A stretch of 64,000 nucleotides of DNA, from NCBI RefSeq assembly GCF_018130165.1, contig NZ_JAFCLZ010000020.1, positions 62,001 to 126,000 on the forward strand, written 5' to 3'. The translations under genes and the position numbers were made by a program. Below the pieces are notes generated by a model that saw only the letters and a program-made list of their open reading frames with translations, searched no databases and was not told where the DNA came from. Of this stretch, positions 9,068-17,736 are shown in pieces. Each line of letters starts with the position of its first letter. Position 1 is the first letter of the stretch. The DNA comes from Bradyrhizobium sp. JYMT SZCCT0180. Lineage in GTDB: Bacteria > Pseudomonadota > Alphaproteobacteria > Rhizobiales > Xanthobacteraceae.

Positions 9068-9174
9068 TCGCCATATCCCTTTGTTTATGACACAAACCAG
9101 CGCGCGGTCCCCACGGACCGCGCCCAGGCCTCATAACACCATAAACTTAGAATCATTCCAGCTGCGACAAAATA

Positions 9175-11481
9175 TCAGAGGTTATGCCGGCGCTGTGCCT
9201 CCCGGATGGCGATCCAGACCCGCTCGGCGGTCGCCGGCATGTCGATGTGGTCGATCTCGTATTCGCGCCACAGCCCCTCGACGATCGCATTGACCACCGC
9301 CGGGCAGGAGCCGATCGCACCGGCCTCGCCCGCGCCCTTCACGCCGAGCGGATTGGTGGTGCAGGGAACGTTGTGGGTCTCGAAGTGGAAGGACGGGCCG
9401 TCGGCCGCGCGCGGCATCGCATAATCCATGAAGGTCCCGGTGACGAGCTGGCCGTCGCTGCCGAATACCGCCTGCTCCATCAGGGCCTGGCCGATCCCCT
9501 GCATCGCGCCGCCATGGACCTGGCCGGCGAGCAGCAGCGGATTGAGCGTCACCCCGAAATCGTCGACGATGACGTAGTTGACGATCTTGATGATGCCGGT
9601 GGCCGGATCGATCTCGACTTCGGCCAGATGGGTGCCGTTCGGATAGGTGCCGTCGGCCTGGTTGAAGGTCGCACTCGCATTCAGCTTTGACGGATCGACA
9701 TCAGGACGTTTCGCCAGATCGGCGAAGCTCACCGAGCGGTCGGTGCCGGCGATCCGGATTCGGCCGTCGCTGATCTCGAGGTCGGCAGCGCTGGTTTCCA
9801 GTGCTTCGGCCGCGATCTCCTTCAACTTGCCGCCGAGGTCGTGGGCCGCACGCTGCACGCTGACGCCGCCGGTCGGGATCGAGGCCGAACCGCCGGTGCC
9901 AAGGCCGGTGGCAACTCTATCGGTGTCGCCCTGCACGATGTGCACGCGCTCGGGCGGCAGCCCGAACTGTTCGGCGATCAACTGCGCATAGGCGGTCTGA
10001 TGGCCCTGCCCGCTCGACTGGGTGCCGATCAGGATGGTGACGTCGCCATTGGGATCGAGCGCCACATTGGCGGTCTCGTCGCCCATGGTGCCGCAGATCT
10101 CGACATAGCTTGCAAGGCCAATGCCGCGCACCAGCCCGGCCTTCTTGGCGGCCTTGGCGCGCTTGGGAAACTCCTTCCAGTTGGCGACTTCCATCGCGCG
10201 CTTCATATGCGCGGTGAAATCGCCGGAGTCGTAAACCTTGCCGGTCACGGTCTTGTATGGCAGGGCCTTCGGCGGGATGAAATTCTTGCGCCTGATCGCA
10301 TCGGGCGTCATGCCGAGTTTGCGTGCGCAGGCGTCCACCAGCCGCTCGATCACGTAAGCCGCCTCGGGGCGGCCCGCACCGCGATAGGCATCGACCGGCA
10401 CGGTGTTGGTGAACACGGTGCGGACACGGCAGTGGAAGGTCTGGATATCGTAGAGGCCGGGCAGCATGCCGGCGCCGCCATGCGGAATGTAGGGACCGAA
10501 GGTCGACAGATACGCGCCCATGTCGCCCATCAGGTCGACGTCCATCGCCAGGAACTTGCCGTCCTCGGCGAGCGCCATCTTCGCGACCGTAACGTTGTCG
10601 CGCCCCTGCGCGTCACCCACGAAGTGATCGGAGCGGTCGGCGGTCCATTTGATGGTCTTCTTCAGCCGTTTCGCCGCGACCGAGATCAGCGCATATTCGC
10701 GGTAAGGAAACAGCTTGGTGCCGAAGCCGCCGCCGACGTCGGGGCAGATCACGCGCATCTTTTCCAGCGGCATCTTGAGCACCATCCCGCCGATGATCTC
10801 GCGCAGGCGATGGCTGCCCTGGCTGCCAATCGTCAGCGTCAGATGATCCTTCTTGGCGTCGTATTCGGCGACCGCGGCGCGCGTTTCCATGAAGTTGGTG
10901 ATGACGCGCGGATTGACGATCGACACTTCGGCGACCGCATGCGCTTTTGCAAACACAGCCTCGGTTGCCGCCTTGTCGCCGATCGGCACGTCGAACAGCA
11001 AGTTGCCGGCGTGATTGGGCCAGACCTGCGGCGCGCCTTTCTTGACGGCGTTGACGAGGCCGACCACCGCCGGCAGCGGCGTCCAGTTGACCTCGATCGC
11101 CTCGATCGCATCGCGGGCATGGTCGATGGTGTCGGCGACCACGAAGGCGATGGAATCGCCGACGTGGCGGACTTCATCCCTGGCGAGGATCGGGTACGGA
11201 GGTCCGGTAAACGGATCGACTTCGAAATTGAACAGGCAGGGCAGATCGCCGAGATCCTTGACGTCGTCGGCGATCAGGACCGCGCCGACCCCGGGCATGC
11301 CGCGGGCCTTGGTGACGTTGATGGTGAACTTCGCATGCGCATGCGGCGAGCGCAGCATCAGCGCATGCATCGCGGAAGACGGCGAGACGTCGTCAGTGTA
11401 GCGGCCCTTGCCGCGAATGAGCGCATCGTCTTCCTTGCGGCGGACGCTATGACCGACGCCGAACTTGATGGGAGCTGCCAT
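9175..11481 (-). CDS. Xanthine dehydrogenase-family molybdopterin-binding large subunit
   Basis: A 768-residue catalytic large subunit of the molybdenum hydroxylase family. Visible motifs are the a/b hammerhead start (GVGHSVRRKEDDALIRGKG), VGGGFGTK, AYRGAGRPEA in the position of the active-site loop, and the KGAGEAG motif containing the catalytic Glu near the C-terminus. The loop is of the aldehyde-oxidase or form-II type, not the AYRCSFR loop of true CO dehydrogenases. ATG 11481 (MAAPIKFG) is chosen; the frame runs upstream to 11769 into murJ. The FAD (medium) and 2Fe-2S (small) subunit genes are not adjacent, which is unusual. The substrate is unknown. Confidence 0.85.
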   Translation of the reverse strand: MAAPIKFGVGHSVRRKEDDALIRGKGRYTDDVSPSSAMHALMLRSPHAHAKFTINVTKARGMPGVGAVLIADDVKDLGDLPCLFNFEVDPFTGPPYPILARDEVRHVGDSIAFVVADTIDHARDAIEAIEVNWTPLPAVVGLVNAVKKGAPQVWPNHAGNLLFDVPIGDKAATEAVFAKAHAVAEVSIVNPRVITNFMETRAAVAEYDAKKDHLTLTIGSQGSHRLREIIGGMVLKMPLEKMRVICPDVGGGFGTKLFPYREYALISVAAKRLKKTIKWTADRSDHFVGDAQGRDNVTVAKMALAEDGKFLAMDVDLMGDMGAYLSTFGPYIPHGGAGMLPGLYDIQTFHCRVRTVFTNTVPVDAYRGAGRPEAAYVIERLVDACARKLGMTPDAIRRKNFIPPKALPYKTVTGKVYDSGDFTAHMKRAMEVANWKEFPKRAKAAKKAGLVRGIGLASYVEICGTMGDETANVALDPNGDVTILIGTQSSGQGHQTAYAQLIAEQFGLPPERVHIVQGDTDRVATGLGTGGSASIPTGGVSVQRAAHDLGGKLKEIAAEALETSAADLEISDGRIRIAGTDRSVSFADLAKRPDVDPSKLNASATFNQADGTYPNGTHLAEVEIDPATGIIKIVNYVIVDDFGVTLNPLLLAGQVHGGAMQGIGQALMEQAVFGSDGQLVTGTFMDYAMPRAADGPSFHFETHNVPCTTNPLGVKGAGEAGAIGSCPAVVNAIVEGLWREYEIDHIDMPATAERVWIAIREAQRRHNL

Positions 11482-11549
11482 CGTATCTCCAATAGCCTGA
11501 TTGGTATTCGCGCCATATTGGCGTGGTTCGCCGGCAAGCGCAAACGGGT

Positions 11550-13076
11550 TTAGCCGCGGATCAGCGAGAAAATCCAGCCTCTGCCGAACAGGACGAGGAT
11601 CGAAACACCATAGACAAAGATGCCGCTGACCATAAGTAACAGCAATGCGAGCTCGTCGCGGAATGAGCTCAATTGCGCGAAATAAATGTTGGCGAAATAC
11701 GCGGTCAGCCAAAGGGCTGCAGCAAGCACGACGCCGGATATCGCGAACTTGGCGAGCGATCTGAGCCACTCGCGGTCCAGCTCGAGAAATCCTCTTCGCA
11801 CCGCAAAACCGAGTACCAGCAGCAGATTGACCCAGGCGCCGATCGCGGTGGCGAGCGCGAGGCCGATCTGGGCGAGCGACCCCATCAGCGCGACTTTCAG
11901 GGCGACGTTGACGGCAACGCCGGTCAGCGCTGCCTTGACCGGCGTCGCGGTGTCCTTGCGGGCATAGAAGGTGGCGACCGCGCTGCGGATCATCACGAAG
12001 GGAATGAGGCCGACGGCATAAGCCGCCAGTGTCGCGCCCGCCGCCGCGGCATCGGCTTTCGAGAACGCGCCGCGCGCGAACATCGCGCGCATGATCACGT
12101 CAGGCACCGTGAGGAACGCGGCGACGAACGGTATCGAAAACAACAGCGTGAAATTGAACGCCCGCCGCTGCGCCTTGGCGGCCCCGGCATGGTCTTGCGC
12201 CGTCAACCGCCGCGACATTTCCGGTAGCAGCACCGTGCCGATCGCGATCCCGATCACGCCGATCGGCAACTGGTTGAGGCGGTCGGCATAATACAGCGCC
12301 GACAACGCGCCGGCGGCGAGAAACGTCGCGATGATGGTGTCGGCGAACAGCGCCACCTGCGTTCCCATCGAGCCGATGGTCGCCGGCCCCAGCGCGCGGA
12401 AGAAGGCGCGGACGTCGTTATCGAGCCGGGGCATGCTGAATTTCGGCAGGATGCCGTTCTTTGCCGCATCGCCCGCCAGCAGCAGGAATTCGAGGATGCC
12501 GGCGATCAGCACGCCCCACGCGGCGGCATAGCCGGCGCCCGGAAAGAACGCGGCCAGCGCCAATGTCGCCATCATCGACAGATTGAGAAAGATCGGCGCC
12601 GCCGCCGCGCTGGCAAAGCGATGCATGACGTTGAGCATGCCGCCGTAAAGCGTCACCAGCGTGATCAGCAGCAAATATGGAAAGGTGATCCGCGTCAGCG
12701 CAATCGCCAGTTCGCCGCGCGCCGGATCGTCGGAGAATCCCGGCGCCAGGAGGCCGATCACCTGCGGCATGAACAGCCACGCCAGCACGAGCAGCACGAT
12801 CTGGGCGCCGAACAACAGCGTGAAGATGCGATCGGCGAACAATTTTGCCGAGGTTGCGTTCTGCCCGTGAAGATGGGCATAGGCCGGCACGAACGCGGCG
12901 TTGAAGGCGCCTTCGGCGAAGATGGCGCGAAAATGATTGGGCAGCCGCAGCGCCACGAAGAACGCGTCCGCGACCGGCCCGGCACCGAGGATCGCCGCGA
13001 GCATGATGTCGCGCGCAAAACCGGTCACGCGCGAAAGAAGCGTATAGCCGCCGACGGTGAAAATGCGCCCAAGCAT
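11550..13076 (-). CDS. murJ: Lipid II flippase MurJ (MviN)
   Basis: A 508-residue inner-membrane protein of the MOP/MVF exporter superfamily that flips lipid II for peptidoglycan synthesis. The N-terminus has the family pattern LLSRVTGFARDIMLAAILG, followed by ADAFFVALRLPNHFRAIFAEGAFN with the conserved RLPN and FAEGAF signatures. Many hydrophobic segments, about 14 expected, run through the protein. ATG 13076 gives the usual length. It is essential in most bacteria and here lies next to lipid A-type sugar genes. Confidence 0.96.
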   Translation of the reverse strand: MLGRIFTVGGYTLLSRVTGFARDIMLAAILGAGPVADAFFVALRLPNHFRAIFAEGAFNAAFVPAYAHLHGQNATSAKLFADRIFTLLFGAQIVLLVLAWLFMPQVIGLLAPGFSDDPARGELAIALTRITFPYLLLITLVTLYGGMLNVMHRFASAAAAPIFLNLSMMATLALAAFFPGAGYAAAWGVLIAGILEFLLLAGDAAKNGILPKFSMPRLDNDVRAFFRALGPATIGSMGTQVALFADTIIATFLAAGALSALYYADRLNQLPIGVIGIAIGTVLLPEMSRRLTAQDHAGAAKAQRRAFNFTLLFSIPFVAAFLTVPDVIMRAMFARGAFSKADAAAAGATLAAYAVGLIPFVMIRSAVATFYARKDTATPVKAALTGVAVNVALKVALMGSLAQIGLALATAIGAWVNLLLVLGFAVRRGFLELDREWLRSLAKFAISGVVLAAALWLTAYFANIYFAQLSSFRDELALLLLMVSGIFVYGVSILVLFGRGWIFSLIRG

Positions 13077-13097
13077 GAGCCGCTTCTAGCGCATATT

Positions 13098-13120
13098 CGG
13101 TTCTGATTGCATCAGAACCG
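13098..13120. repeat. Perfect hairpin, 10-bp arms
   Basis: CGGTTCTGAT, TGC loop, ATCAGAACCG: perfect 10-base arms with a 3-base loop, between the murJ start (13076) and the end of the aminotransferase gene (13174). A related GGTTCTG/CAGAACC hairpin occurs at 19768-19788. No clear T-run follows on either strand, so it may be a small dispersed palindrome rather than a classical terminator. Confidence 0.6.
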
Positions 13121-13173
13121 AGAACTATATTTGTATCGACGCGCCTTCTTCACGCGAATGCTATCGCGCCAAC

Positions 13174-14322
13174 TCAGGCAGAAACCGCGCCGCGCACCGC
13201 TGCGATGACCCGGTCCTGCGTCGCTTCATCCAGATAGGCGTGCATCGGCAGGCTGAGCACTTCGCCGGAAAGCCTCTCGCTGACCGCCAGGCCAGCTTCG
13301 GCCACCGGGAAGTTGCGATAGGCCGTCTGCTGGTGCAACGACTTCGGATAATAGATCGCTGTCGGAATGCCCTGCGCTTTGAGCGCGCTGGCTACCTCAT
13401 CGCGACCGCCGCCTGGAAGGCGAACCGTGTATTGCGCCCATACCGAGGTGCAGTTCTGCTGCACGCGAGGCACGATCACCATATTGCCCAGCCCCGCATT
13501 GTAGCGCTTGGCAACAGCGTCCCGGGCCGCGATCTCGCCGGGAAATATCTTCAGCTTTTCAATCAGGATCGCCGCCTGAATCGTATCGATTCGCGCCGTC
13601 AGCCCGAGTCTGACGTTGTCGTACTTGTCGGACCCCTGGCCGTGCACGCGTACGCTTCGCAATGTCTCCGCCAGTTCGGCATCATCGGTAAAGATCGCGC
13701 CTCCATCGCCATAGCAGCCCAGCGGCTTGGCGGGAAAGAAGCTGGTCGCGGTTGCAAGACCGAACGTCCCCAGCGGTTGTCCCTTGTACGATGCGCCAAA
13801 GCTCTGGGCAGCATCATCGAGGACGAACAATTTCTCTGCTTCGGCGACCTCGGCAAGCGCGTCATGGTCGGCCGGCTGCCCGAACAGATCGACCGGAATG
13901 ATTGCCCTTGGCTTGAGTCCCATTTTCTTCGCGACAGAAATCCCGTCCTTCAACGAAGCGATGTCGATGTTGAATGTCTCTTCGTTTACGTCGACGAAAA
14001 CCGGGGTCGCGCCGAGAAGTGCAACGACTTCCCCCGTCGCACAGAAGGTAAAAGACGGGCAAAACACGGCGTCGCCTGGGCCAACTTTCCTGGCGAGCAG
14101 CACCATGAGCAATGCATCCGTTCCGCTCGCGCACGCCACCACGTGCTTCGCGCCACAGTAAGCCGCGAGATCTGCCTCCAGACGGGCGACTTCCGGCCCA
14201 TTGATGAATTGGCAATGCTCCAATACCCGCGCAACGGCATCGTCGATGCGGCTTCCAAGACTGCGCCGCTGCGCGACGATGTCAGTGAACGCGATGGATT
14301 GGGCTGGCATATGTTGGTTCAT
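13174..14322 (-). CDS. gnnB: DegT/DnrJ/EryC1-family aminotransferase, GnnB-like
   Basis: A 382-residue PLP-dependent sugar aminotransferase. Family motifs include FINGPEVARLEADLAAYCG, ASGTDALLMVL, the DDAAQSFGA stretch and the PLP lysine in SFFPAKPLGCYGDGGA. Its gene follows the Gfo/Idh-type dehydrogenase gene after 42 bases on the same strand. The two together match GnnA/GnnB, which oxidise UDP-GlcNAc at C3 and transaminate it to UDP-GlcNAc3N for lipid A with 2,3-diamino-2,3-dideoxyglucose, a sugar known from Bradyrhizobium lipid A. Family assignment is firm; the GnnB role is inference from pairing and organism. Confidence 0.7.
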   Translation of the reverse strand: MNQHMPAQSIAFTDIVAQRRSLGSRIDDAVARVLEHCQFINGPEVARLEADLAAYCGAKHVVACASGTDALLMVLLARKVGPGDAVFCPSFTFCATGEVVALLGATPVFVDVNEETFNIDIASLKDGISVAKKMGLKPRAIIPVDLFGQPADHDALAEVAEAEKLFVLDDAAQSFGASYKGQPLGTFGLATATSFFPAKPLGCYGDGGAIFTDDAELAETLRSVRVHGQGSDKYDNVRLGLTARIDTIQAAILIEKLKIFPGEIAARDAVAKRYNAGLGNMVIVPRVQQNCTSVWAQYTVRLPGGGRDEVASALKAQGIPTAIYYPKSLHQQTAYRNFPVAEAGLAVSERLSGEVLSLPMHAYLDEATQDRVIAAVRGAVSA

Positions 14323-14364
14323 GTAACCCTCTTATTGATTGGTCCGACTGGCTGCCGGTCAAGA

Positions 14365-15381
14365 TCAGCCGGCGACGCGGCGTGGACCCTTGCGCGCGGA
14401 GGAAGCCGCGGGCCGGGCCGGCGCTTCGAGGCAGCGGATCGCGATTTCGAGGCTGGCCACACCCTCGTCGCCGGTAACAGCCGGCACATTGCCTGACCGG
14501 ACGGCATCGAGGAACGCGATCAGTTCGGCGCGCAGCGGCTCGTCATGGCCGACCGGCAGATGACGCATCGAATAGCTGCCGTCGGGCTTGAAGCCGAAGC
14601 ACTCCGTCACCTGACGCGTGAGCAGGTCGCCCATCACATATTTGCCGCGGGTCGCGACCGTGACGTTGCGCGCCTTGAACGGCGTCAGCCAGTTGGTGTT
14701 GATATGGGCGAGCACGCCCGAGGCGGTGCGGAACTGCAGCAGCGCGATGTCCTCGCGCTCGGCGATCGCGCTGGAGAGCTGCGGCTGCACCTCGACGATG
14801 TCGGATTCGGTGAACCAGCGGATCAGGTCGATATCGTGCACGGCCAGATCGATGACGACGCCGACATTCGACATCCGCGGCGGAAACGGCCCGACCCTCG
14901 TGATGCCGATGGAAAGGATGTCCTCGCCCGAGATCGCCTGCTTGATCGCCGCGACCGCCGGATTGAAGCGCTCGACATGGCCGACCATCAGCGTGACCCC
15001 GGCGCGCTGCGCGGCGTCGACGATGTCCCGCCCCTCCTCGACCGTGGGCGCAATCGGCTTCTCGACCAGAATATGGATCTTGCGCGCGATGCAGGCGAGC
15101 GCGACCTCATGATGCAGATGGGTCGGGGCCGCGATCGTGACCGCATCGACGCCCTCGGCCAGCAATTCTTCGAGGCTTTCGAAAGCACGGCAGCCTGCGA
15201 ATTCGGTGGCGCGCGCGCGGTGTTCCGGCAGCGGATCGACGATGCCGACCAGCCTGACGCCAGGCAGCCCCGCCAGCACGCGGGCATGGTTGCTGCCCAT
15301 CACGCCGGCACCGATCACGCCAACGCGCAATTCAGGCGTGGCGCCGGCTTTCGTATCCGACCCGGACCCTTTGGAACTCAT
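14365..15381 (-). CDS. gnnA: Gfo/Idh/MocA-family UDP-GlcNAc 3-dehydrogenase, GnnA-like
   Basis: A 338-residue NAD(P)-dependent sugar oxidoreductase. The Rossmann motif GVIGAGVMGSNHARVL is near residue 21. The catalytic-type EKPIAP motif follows, then GHVERFNPAV, a signature I associate with UDP-N-acetylglucosamine 3-dehydrogenases. The first gene of a two-gene operon with the aminotransferase at 13174. The combination fits conversion of UDP-GlcNAc to its 3-amino form for lipid A (established for GnnA/GnnB elsewhere; inferred here). A second, different Gfo/Idh-DegT pair lies at 41136-43437. Confidence 0.7.
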   Translation of the reverse strand: MSSKGSGSDTKAGATPELRVGVIGAGVMGSNHARVLAGLPGVRLVGIVDPLPEHRARATEFAGCRAFESLEELLAEGVDAVTIAAPTHLHHEVALACIARKIHILVEKPIAPTVEEGRDIVDAAQRAGVTLMVGHVERFNPAVAAIKQAISGEDILSIGITRVGPFPPRMSNVGVVIDLAVHDIDLIRWFTESDIVEVQPQLSSAIAEREDIALLQFRTASGVLAHINTNWLTPFKARNVTVATRGKYVMGDLLTRQVTECFGFKPDGSYSMRHLPVGHDEPLRAELIAFLDAVRSGNVPAVTGDEGVASLEIAIRCLEAPARPAASSARKGPRRVAG

Positions 15382-15609
15382 ATTGTAGACCCCAACAAAC
15401 CAATCCCCCAGTATTGCCCCGGCGGTTCTCTAGCACGCCGCCACAAATGTGGCGAACGCCATCCTCTCTATCCGGACACGTTTTGATTCAAAGAGTTACA
15501 GCCCGGAGAACACCGACAGAGGCGCATTGGCGGGGCTCATAGGGGGCTTAGGCCACCGCAATATGGAGGAATTAAGTGCTTGGCCGAGGGCTGTGGGAGC
15601 CCGTCCGGA

Positions 15610-17712
15610 CTAACCGCCGGACAGGCTTTCCCGCAGCCGGATGACCTGAGGCCGCAACTGCTCGCAGGCGAGTTCGCGCTCGAATCGAACCACATCCTCG
15701 CGTGACTGGCTGGCGCGCAGCTTGGCCAAGGTGGCCCTCTCCTCGTCACAGCTTCGGACCTGGACAATCGGCGCGGGCTGCGCCGGCTTCGCCCCTGATG
15801 GCGCGGACTGAGCGGATTGAAGGGTTGGCGGATTAGCGGCAACCGCCGGCTCGTCCGGTTTCGTCGCCTCCTTCGCCGATTCCTTGGGCAGGCTCTCGCG
15901 CAAGCGCACGATTTGCGGGCGCAACCGCTCGCAGCCGAGGTCACGCTCCAGCGCGGCCAGATCGGCGTGCGAGGGGTTGGCGCGGATCTTGGCAAGCCTG
16001 GCTTCGTCCTTTTTGCATTCGGGTGCCGGCGCGACAGTCGCAACGGCAACCTTCGGCGGTTCCGGCGGCTTCGGGGCAGCTTCCTGTTTCGGCGCAGCCG
16101 GCGGCGGCGGCGCAATAACCACGGCCGGCGGCGGCGCAGTTTTTTCCACGATCGGCTTGCTCTGGGCAGCGATGGCCGGCGCCACATTGGCGACCGCCGA
16201 CAGGCTTTCCCGCAACCGCAGGATCTGGGCACGCAATTTCTCGCAGCTCAGGCTCCGCTCCAATTCGGTGACCGCCTCGAGCGACGGGTTGCTGCGCAAC
16301 TGCGCCAGCATCGCCCCGTCGCGATCACAGGGGTCGGCAAACGACGGCGCGGCCTCAGTCGGCGGCGGCAGCGTCCGGATGTCGGTCGATATGCCGGCGA
16401 GCGACGGACTGGTCGGCTCCTTCCGGTCGATGGCGGCGATCTTGGTCCGGGCCTGCTCGGCCAGCAATTGCGCAGCCTCTTCACGCAGCTTGCGTTCCCG
16501 CTCGGCCGCGAGCTTCACGCGCTGCTCTTCCTGGGCCTTTGCAGCTTCCCGCTCCTTGCGCTCTTTTTCGGCCACGAGCCGCAAGCGCTGCTCTTCCTGC
16601 GCCTGGGCGGCCTCGCGCTCCTTGCGGACTTTCTCGGCTGCCGCCTGCGCGCGAAGGGTCTCCTGCTTGCGCAGCGCCTCTTCCTGCTCGGCCAGTTTGC
16701 GCAGCGCGGCTTCGCGTTCGGCCTTGCGCTGTTCTTCCGCAAGCCTTGCCGCTTCGCGTTGCCGGGCCTCCTGGTTCTGGCGTTCGCGAATGGCGGCCTC
16801 GATGCGCTGGATGCGGTTTTGCGCCTCGGGCACGTAACTCGACGTCGAGAACTTGGCGATGAAGTCCTGCAGCACGGCGGGATCGGGCGAGTCCTTGATC
16901 TTGTCGAACGCGATCCGGTCGGTCTGGTTGAGATAGTAATTGCTCAGCAGCGACACATAGGTTTCCGGGCGCTGGCGGCCGCCGGTCTGGGCGTTGACGT
17001 CGGCGGCGACGCGGCGGAACAATTGTTCGATTTCGAGGCCGGGCTCCTTGAGCCGCTTCAGGAAGGCGCTGGTGAACGGGCTGTTGCGGCCATCGCCGTC
17101 GGCGGCGACTTCATCCGCCGCGGTGGAATAGGCCACCACCATGCCTTGGGCCTTGTCGATCTTGGCGAGCCCGCCGCGCACCGCATCGACGGCGCGGCTG
17201 TCGCCGGACTTCTTCTTGCGGCGAAGCGCGTTGACGACCGGATTGTTGCGGCACGCATCGAGGATCACGATCTTGACGCCGTCGCCGCGGTCGAGCGCGG
17301 CGCGCACGTCGTCGAGCGGCGTCATCTGGTAACGGAAGCTGATCTCGTCCTCGACTTCGGCGTCGGTCGGCATCAGGTAGTTGCGGCCCTGATACTGCAC
17401 GGCATGGCCGGCGTAATAGAACAGCGCGGCGTCCGCGTCGATCGCCAGCCTCGCGAACTTGGCCATGTTCAGGTCGAGGTCGCGCTTGTTGGCGTCGATC
17501 GCCTGCAACACTTCGAAACCGACCCCGCGGAGTGCCGCGGCAACGTCCGTGGCGTCGTTCTTCGGATTGGCCAGGAACAGGCTCGCATTGCTGTAGTTCG
17601 AGTTGCCTACCACCAGCGCAACGCGCCGGTCAGCCTTCGCAACGCTGATCGAACAGGTCAGCAGCACGAGACTATACAGAGCTGCAATCCAGATCGGACG
17701 ACGTGTGCTCAT
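15610..17712 (-). CDS. Secreted caspase-family (peptidase C14) protein with coiled coil and C-terminal Cys-pair repeats
   Basis: A 700-residue protein. The signal peptide is about residues 1-27. A caspase-fold domain (about 29-280) carries the catalytic pair His103 (YYAGHAVQY) and Cys154 (ILDACRNNP). A long charged, Ala/Glu/Arg-rich coiled coil spans about 310-430 (repeats of AQEEQRxxLxAExERKxREAA). The C-terminal part holds three repeats of about 45 residues, each with two Cys and ending LRxQIxRLRESL, separated by Pro/Ala-rich linkers. Bacterial caspase-like proteins are often signalling or processing proteases. The gene is 24 bases downstream of the DUF4399 gene in a likely operon. Its substrate is unknown. 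Confidence 0.85.
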   Translation of the reverse strand: MSTRRPIWIAALYSLVLLTCSISVAKADRRVALVVGNSNYSNASLFLANPKNDATDVAAALRGVGFEVLQAIDANKRDLDLNMAKFARLAIDADAALFYYAGHAVQYQGRNYLMPTDAEVEDEISFRYQMTPLDDVRAALDRGDGVKIVILDACRNNPVVNALRRKKKSGDSRAVDAVRGGLAKIDKAQGMVVAYSTAADEVAADGDGRNSPFTSAFLKRLKEPGLEIEQLFRRVAADVNAQTGGRQRPETYVSLLSNYYLNQTDRIAFDKIKDSPDPAVLQDFIAKFSTSSYVPEAQNRIQRIEAAIRERQNQEARQREAARLAEEQRKAEREAALRKLAEQEEALRKQETLRAQAAAEKVRKEREAAQAQEEQRLRLVAEKERKEREAAKAQEEQRVKLAAERERKLREEAAQLLAEQARTKIAAIDRKEPTSPSLAGISTDIRTLPPPTEAAPSFADPCDRDGAMLAQLRSNPSLEAVTELERSLSCEKLRAQILRLRESLSAVANVAPAIAAQSKPIVEKTAPPPAVVIAPPPPAAPKQEAAPKPPEPPKVAVATVAPAPECKKDEARLAKIRANPSHADLAALERDLGCERLRPQIVRLRESLPKESAKEATKPDEPAVAANPPTLQSAQSAPSGAKPAQPAPIVQVRSCDEERATLAKLRASQSREDVVRFERELACEQLRPQVIRLRESLSGG

Positions 17713-17736
17713 ATCAGGCTCCGGAACTGCCCCCCT

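Noticed and set aside
9175..11481. Annotation as carbon monoxide dehydrogenase large subunit (CoxL)
   Set aside because: The active-site loop reads AYRGAGRPE rather than the AYRCSFR of form I CO dehydrogenase, and no CoxM/CoxS genes are adjacent.
9841..11553. Plus-strand open frame of about 570 codons opposite the molybdopterin subunit gene
   Set aside because: Antisense shadow of a clear xanthine dehydrogenase-family gene; composition is His/Gly/Asp/Arg-rich without motifs.
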